From positions 124,001 through 188,000 of the forward strand of contig JBDWQJ010000011.1 of assembly GCA_039986595.1 (NCBI GenBank): 64,000 bases of DNA, in the 5' to 3' direction. The notes beneath the pieces are model-generated. The model had not been told where the DNA came from. It did not search any database and saw only the letters and a list, made by a program, of their open reading frames with translations. Shown one piece after another: positions 59,900-64,000 of the stretch (position 1 is the first letter of the stretch; each line of letters opens with the position of its first letter). A program made the position numbers and the translations under genes. The stretch comes from Lentilitoribacter sp039986595 (lineage in GTDB: Bacteria; Pseudomonadota; Alphaproteobacteria; Rhizobiales; Rhizobiaceae).

Positions 59900-60820
59900 T
59901 TAATCTATAAGACACCTGTGCGGTCCAGTTTTTCGAAAATGCAAAAGACACGCATTGGCAAAATGTTTAACCAGCCGACGTGGGCGTATTTTATCATAAC
60001 CAATTGACAAGTTCAGCGGTGGAATTGGATCTGATATTGGCAGCGCAATTAGATCATCCCCGCCATAACTTTTTGCTGTCTGCGGCTTCATATTTAAAAC
60101 CGAACACCCAAAACCCGCCCCAACCAAGCTTCGCACCATTTCGGTTGAATTCGCATAGGCTGCAATTGAAATTTCACTGGCATGCTTGTCAAACAAACCC
60201 TGATAATACCCCTTTGCAATGGGGCGATTTAATATCACCAGAGGCTCCGTTGCAATTTGGTCAATTGAGACTTCGGATTGCGTGGACAATTTGTGCGATT
60301 TTGGCATTAAACAATAGGCTGGTGCTTCTACCAAGACATCGAAATCAATGATTGGCTGAACATTTTCGCTGACGAACAAGATGACATCATATTTGCCATT
60401 TATCAGCCCCGCTTGAGCGCGATCATTGTCGCATTCTTCAAGGTGCAACTCGACATCACTTTCTTTTGGGATAAAGGAGGATAAAATTGATGGAAGAAAA
60501 GCTGGCGCAACCGGAGCATAATATCCAATTCGTAATGTCCCGTTTAATGCTTCTTTAAGTTCGGCGCCCTCTTCCAAAATCACACGATAATCTTCGAGCA
60601 ATCGTTCAAACTTTTGTGCCAGGACTTGCCCACTTGTATTAGCAACAATCCCCCGCGAACGTTGCCTATTTAAAAGCTTAAGACCAATGTCAGCTTCTAT
60701 CTGATCTATTGCGGAAGAAACAGCGGAAGCTGCAATATTGAGCTCTGCGGCCGCATTTGCAATGCTTTTATGGCGAATAGCACTGGTGAAATACATCATC
60801 GATTTAAGTGATATTGTCAT
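59900..60820 (-). CDS. LysR-family transcription regulator
   Basis: 306 residues. The HTH is SMMYFTSAIRHKSIANAAAE with LNIAASAVSSAIDQIEADIG and LKLLNRQRSRGIVANTSGQV. The effector domain shows LNGTLRIGYYAPVAPAFLPS, ILFVSENVQPIIDFDVL and VRSLVGAGFGCSVLNMKP. It is divergent from the sterol-desaturase-family gene at 60949 with about 130 bases between, so regulation of that gene is likely. Confidence 0.9.
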   Translation of the reverse strand: MTISLKSMMYFTSAIRHKSIANAAAELNIAASAVSSAIDQIEADIGLKLLNRQRSRGIVANTSGQVLAQKFERLLEDYRVILEEGAELKEALNGTLRIGYYAPVAPAFLPSILSSFIPKESDVELHLEECDNDRAQAGLINGKYDVILFVSENVQPIIDFDVLVEAPAYCLMPKSHKLSTQSEVSIDQIATEPLVILNRPIAKGYYQGLFDKHASEISIAAYANSTEMVRSLVGAGFGCSVLNMKPQTAKSYGGDDLIALPISDPIPPLNLSIGYDKIRPRRLVKHFANACLLHFRKTGPHRCLID

Positions 60821-60948
60821 TCTAACTCTAGATACCTCTGAAAATCCGATTTAATTAATATATTAAAACTATTTTTCACATGTTATATTTTCTGTCAAAC
60901 TTGCTTGAATTAATTCAAATGAAACGAGCGAGAAGCAGGTCTGAGAAA

Positions 60949-61929
60949 ATGAGTAATACCCCGCTTAAAGGTTGGAACCATTCGCCGCCAGTGCCGCTAA
61001 AAGTATCGCCATTTTTTAGCTGGCCACCCAACCCACGTAATATGCTCTCATGGGTCTGGAATTCATGGTTCTTGATCACCGAAAGACTGATTATCGTTGG
61101 AATTGCGTTCATCTCATTTTATTGGTTTCAACCACCTTTGGAAACAACGAAAACACTGGCCTTTGGCTGGATAGCAGAGATGTTTATTCGCAATATTGTG
61201 CTGATGAGCGCTGTTGCGGGCGGCTTACACCTTTATTTCTATACCTTTACAAAACAAGGGAAGAAACTGCGATATGATGCGCGACCTTTGATGAAAAACG
61301 GGCGTCAATTCACCCTTGGCGGTCAGATCCGCGACAATATGTTTTGGACGTTAGCAAGCGGTGTTTCGATTTGGACAGCATATGAAGCATTAATGTTTTG
61401 GGCACTCGCTAATGGATATGCACCCTTATTGACTTGGGCTGCACATCCCGTTTGGTTCATTGCGATGTTTGCGCTCATTCCAATATGGGAGAGTTTTTAC
61501 TTCTATTGGATCCACCGCTTTTTACATATTCCGTTTTTCTATAAACACGTTCATTCACTGCATCACCGCAATGTCAATGTCGGTCCATGGTCGGGTATGT
61601 CGATGCATCCAATTGAACATTTAATATTTTTGGGATCCGTCATGATCCATTGGATTGTTGCTGCCCATCCTGTGCATATTCTGTTTCATTTGCAATATTA
61701 TGCCCTCACCGCAGCAACAACGCATACAGGTTTTGAAGGTCTCGTCGTCAAAGATGAAAACCGACTAGCGCTTGGTACATTTCACCATCAAATGCATCAC
61801 AGATATTTCGAATGCAATTATGGATCTCTTGAAATTCCATGGGACAAACTATTTGGCTCCTTTCACGATGGCACCGACCAGGCCAATGAGAAAATGAAAG
61901 AGCGACGCATTCGCATTATGGGCGGCTAG
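60949..61929 (+). CDS. Sterol desaturase / fatty-acid hydroxylase family membrane enzyme
   Basis: About 326 residues from the ATG at 60949 (AGGTCTGAG upstream). Several membrane helices precede the di-iron histidine motifs: FYWIHRFLHI (HxxxH), KHVHSLHHRN (HxxHH) and TFHHQMHHRYFECN (HxxHH). The family uses O2 and iron to hydroxylate or desaturate lipids at the membrane. The substrate is unknown. The divergent LysR gene probably controls it. Confidence 0.9.
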   Translation: MSNTPLKGWNHSPPVPLKVSPFFSWPPNPRNMLSWVWNSWFLITERLIIVGIAFISFYWFQPPLETTKTLAFGWIAEMFIRNIVLMSAVAGGLHLYFYTFTKQGKKLRYDARPLMKNGRQFTLGGQIRDNMFWTLASGVSIWTAYEALMFWALANGYAPLLTWAAHPVWFIAMFALIPIWESFYFYWIHRFLHIPFFYKHVHSLHHRNVNVGPWSGMSMHPIEHLIFLGSVMIHWIVAAHPVHILFHLQYYALTAATTHTGFEGLVVKDENRLALGTFHHQMHHRYFECNYGSLEIPWDKLFGSFHDGTDQANEKMKERRIRIMGG

Positions 61930-61953
61930 AAAACGCTAAGAGCAATGTGTGAT

Positions 61954-62424
61954 TTACGCAGAACTCTTATCTTCTTTCACCGATTCCATTGCCACATAGG
62001 TTGAAGAACTTGCCACATGCGGCAGCGCTGATATCTTCTCACCTAAAACCTCACGATAAGCGTTGATGTCTTTGGTGCGCACTTTCAGCAAATAATCAAA
62101 GGGCCCGGCAATCATATGACATTGCTCAATCTCCGGTATGGTTTCAACCGCTTTGTTAAAGCTCAGCAATGCATTCTTGGTGGTATCTCGCAATTTAACC
62201 TCAGCAAAAGCCACATGTCCACGTTCTAGTTTTTGATAATCTACGCTTGCTCTAAATCCAGTGATAAATCCATCATCTATAAGGCGGCGCATGCGCACCT
62301 GGCATGGTGTTTTTGATAGGCCTACTTGCTTGGCTAGATCTGTAACCGTCATTCGGCCGTCGACAAGTAACGCATCAATTATTCGCAAATCATACTGATC
62401 TAACTGACTTTTAATTCCACTCAT
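61954..62424 (-). CDS. putR: Lrp/AsnC-family regulator, probable PutR
   Basis: 156 residues from the ATG at 62424; starts at 62442 or 62445 are possible. The HTH is LDQYDLRIIDALLVDGRMTV with TDLAKQVGLSKTPCQVRMRR and LIDDGFITGF. The RAM domain has CHMIAGPFDYLLKVRTKDI and ALPHVASSSTYVAMESVKED. It is divergent from putA. An Lrp-type activator (PutR) of putA that responds to proline is known in Agrobacterium and Rhodobacter, so the same role is likely here. Confidence 0.85.
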   Translation of the reverse strand: MSGIKSQLDQYDLRIIDALLVDGRMTVTDLAKQVGLSKTPCQVRMRRLIDDGFITGFRASVDYQKLERGHVAFAEVKLRDTTKNALLSFNKAVETIPEIEQCHMIAGPFDYLLKVRTKDINAYREVLGEKISALPHVASSSTYVAMESVKEDKSSA

Positions 62425-62547
62425 TGAGATCTTTTTCTCCATCAAATTGAAGTTATTTAGTCAATTGTTATACTATTTTATAAATTGAAGTCAAAACGAC
62501 CATTAGGAGAGTGTTACACTTTTACCAACAAAGAAGGGATTAGCACC

Positions 62548-64000
62548 ATGAACAGCTTGTCAGATCATCGCAATTCAATCCGCAAACTCGCACGTGCCAA
62601 TGAGTTTGAGGTTTTATCTCAGATTAAGCAAAGCTTTGAACCTGACGCTGCTATCCGTCATGCAACTAATTTACGTGCAACTCAACTGGTTGAAAACATC
62701 CGTTCTGATGGTCGACCTGGGTTAATGGAAGTGTTTTTGGCTGAATATGGTCTATCAACCGACGAAGGCGTGGCATTGATGTGCTTGGCTGAAGCGCTAT
62801 TACGAGTGCCAGATGCAGAAACAATTGATGAGTTGATTGAAGATAAGATTTCACCATCCTCCTGGGGCGAGCATTTGGGCAGTTCAAGCTCATCATTGGT
62901 TAATGCCTCAACTTGGGCACTCATGTTGTCTGGCAAGGTTCTAAAAGATCCTAAAGGCAATGGCATTGCTGATCTTTTGCACAGCGCGGTTAAACGATTG
63001 GGTGAACCCGTTATTCGTCTTGCCGTACAAAGCGCAATGAAAGAAATGGGGCATCAGTTCGTCTTAGGCGAAACAATTCAAGAAGCAGTAGAACGCGGAA
63101 AATCTTCGCAGGAATTGGGCTATACCTATTCATACGATATGTTGGGCGAAGCTGCCCTCACCTATAAAGACGCAACCACGTTTTTCCATGCTTATTGTGA
63201 TGCAATCCGCACACTCGCAACGCATTCAAAATCAGATGATATAACTAAGAACCCGGGTATCTCGATCAAGCTATCGGCACTTCATCCGCGCTATGAACTC
63301 GCGCAGAAAACCCGCGTGATGGATGAACTTGTGCCGCGTGTTCGCGAGTTGGCTATTCTCGCTAAATCAGCACAAATGGGTCTCAATATTGATGCAGAAG
63401 AAGCTGACCGGCTAGATATTTCACTCGACATAATAGAAGCCGTTTTACGCTCAAAAGAGCTAGAAGGTTGGGACGGGTTTGGTGTTGTTGTGCAGGCCTT
63501 TGGCAAACGCGCATCTGCAGTGATTGATTGGCTTCATGCTCTTTCCACCGAAATGGACCGTAAGATCATGGTTCGTCTTGTCAAAGGTGCCTATTGGGAC
63601 ACAGAGATTAAAATCGCACAAATTGATGGTGTTGAGGATTTCCCTGTCTTCACCCAAAAATCACATACCGATGTTTCTTACATTTGTTGTGCCAAACAAC
63701 TCTTAGCAATGACCGATCGCATATACCCGCAATTTGCGACCCATAACGCACACACGATTGCAGCAATTTTAGAACTTGCAGATGATAAAACCGCATTTGA
63801 ATTCCAGCGGCTCCACGGCATGGGTGAACCTTTGCATGATTTGATCTTAAAGACGCAAGGTGTAAAGGGCAGGATCTATGCCCCCGTTGGTGCGCATAGA
63901 GATTTACTGGCTTACCTTGTCCGTCGCCTATTAGAAAACGGTGCGAACAGCTCGTTCGTCAATCAAATCGTCGACAAGGAAGTCCCTGCAGAAATTGTTG
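62548..64000 (+). CDS. putA: Bifunctional proline dehydrogenase / P5C dehydrogenase PutA (N-terminal part)
   Basis: The frame runs to the window end without a stop; about 484 residues are visible of a protein usually about 1,000-1,200 long. It starts at ATG 62548 after AGAAGGGA. There is no ribbon-helix-helix DNA-binding domain at the N-terminus, so this PutA is not a self-repressor. The PRODH barrel is clear: SIKLSALHPRYELAQKTRV, MVRLVKGAYWDTEIKIAQ, FATHNAHTIAAILELA and EFQRLHGMGEPLHDLIL. It oxidises proline to glutamate via P5C with FAD and NAD at the membrane. PutR is encoded divergently. Confidence 0.95.
   Translation, partial: MNSLSDHRNSIRKLARANEFEVLSQIKQSFEPDAAIRHATNLRATQLVENIRSDGRPGLMEVFLAEYGLSTDEGVALMCLAEALLRVPDAETIDELIEDKISPSSWGEHLGSSSSSLVNASTWALMLSGKVLKDPKGNGIADLLHSAVKRLGEPVIRLAVQSAMKEMGHQFVLGETIQEAVERGKSSQELGYTYSYDMLGEAALTYKDATTFFHAYCDAIRTLATHSKSDDITKNPGISIKLSALHPRYELAQKTRVMDELVPRVRELAILAKSAQMGLNIDAEEADRLDISLDIIEAVLRSKELEGWDGFGVVVQAFGKRASAVIDWLHALSTEMDRKIMVRLVKGAYWDTEIKIAQIDGVEDFPVFTQKSHTDVSYICCAKQLLAMTDRIYPQFATHNAHTIAAILELADDKTAFEFQRLHGMGEPLHDLILKTQGVKGRIYAPVGAHRDLLAYLVRRLLENGANSSFVNQIVDKEVPAEIV

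Overview
The window is chromosomal DNA from an alphaproteobacterium of low GC content (about 40-43 percent by eye, not computed). A marine or saline member of the Hyphomicrobiales/Rhizobiales side fits best. The evidence is the divergent Lrp-putA pair, a DUF1217 flagellar-associated protein, a three-TM holin of the gene-transfer-agent type, many LysR, GlxA and DMT genes of rhizobial style, and a vanadium haloperoxidase. No rRNA, tRNA, CRISPR array, transposase or integrase was seen. Both ends cut genes: an acyltransferase at the left and putA at the right.

Layout. 0-4 kb: a WYL regulator facing an SRPBCC gene over a clean 9+9 bp inverted repeat, a PNPOx-fold protein and an EamA exporter. 4.3-8 kb: a soluble globin-coupled chemoreceptor, a probable small RNA with a strong terminator, a periplasmic YceI protein and two tandem small c-type cytochromes. 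7.9-9.7 kb: the most unusual locus, a two-gene operon coding for a repeat protein (two TTxxxGEE units followed by nine K[S/T]xxxGEE units) and an ATP-grasp ligase. It reads as a graspetide-type RiPP system. 10-18.6 kb: glutathione transferase, GlxA regulator/MFS, VOC, DUF4269, metallo-beta-lactamase fold, SDR-DoxX plus DUF2269, MipA/OmpV and an HCCA-isomerase-like gene. 19.1-21.2 kb: an orphan phage/GTA-type lysis cassette (holin, GH24 endolysin, small membrane proteins and a protein with a phospholipase-A2-like HD motif) without structural phage genes.

21.4-37 kb: DHFR-like, PEBP, AraC, EEP nuclease-like, MFS with divergent MerR over a MerR-type dyad, NYN, DUF805, DUF2161, acetyltransferase, second GST, LysR/DMT and a large B12-type radical SAM protein. 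37-47 kb: a permease and its divergent LysR flanked by two DM13 proteins, a 767-residue protein of about six DUF1217-like units, TetR, MFS, GNAT and AHSA1. 48-53.5 kb: FosX-type fosfomycin hydrolase, EF-hand protein, structured intergenic DNA, thioredoxin-family, RidA, and two neighbouring paralogues of an unrecognised membrane-anchored family. 53.9-64 kb: vanadium haloperoxidase translationally coupled to an outer-membrane barrel, cupin, P-loop kinase, Old Yellow Enzyme, LysR, sterol-desaturase-family protein, and putR/putA.

Most genes are single or paired housekeeping and accessory functions, with many regulators facing the gene they probably control. The locus with the best claim to novelty is the ATP-grasp/repeat-protein pair. 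Secondary points of interest are the lysis cassette, the DUF1217 repeat protein, the tandem unknown paralogues, the haloperoxidase-barrel operon and several structured intergenic segments. All function calls are from reading the sequence; no database search was run.
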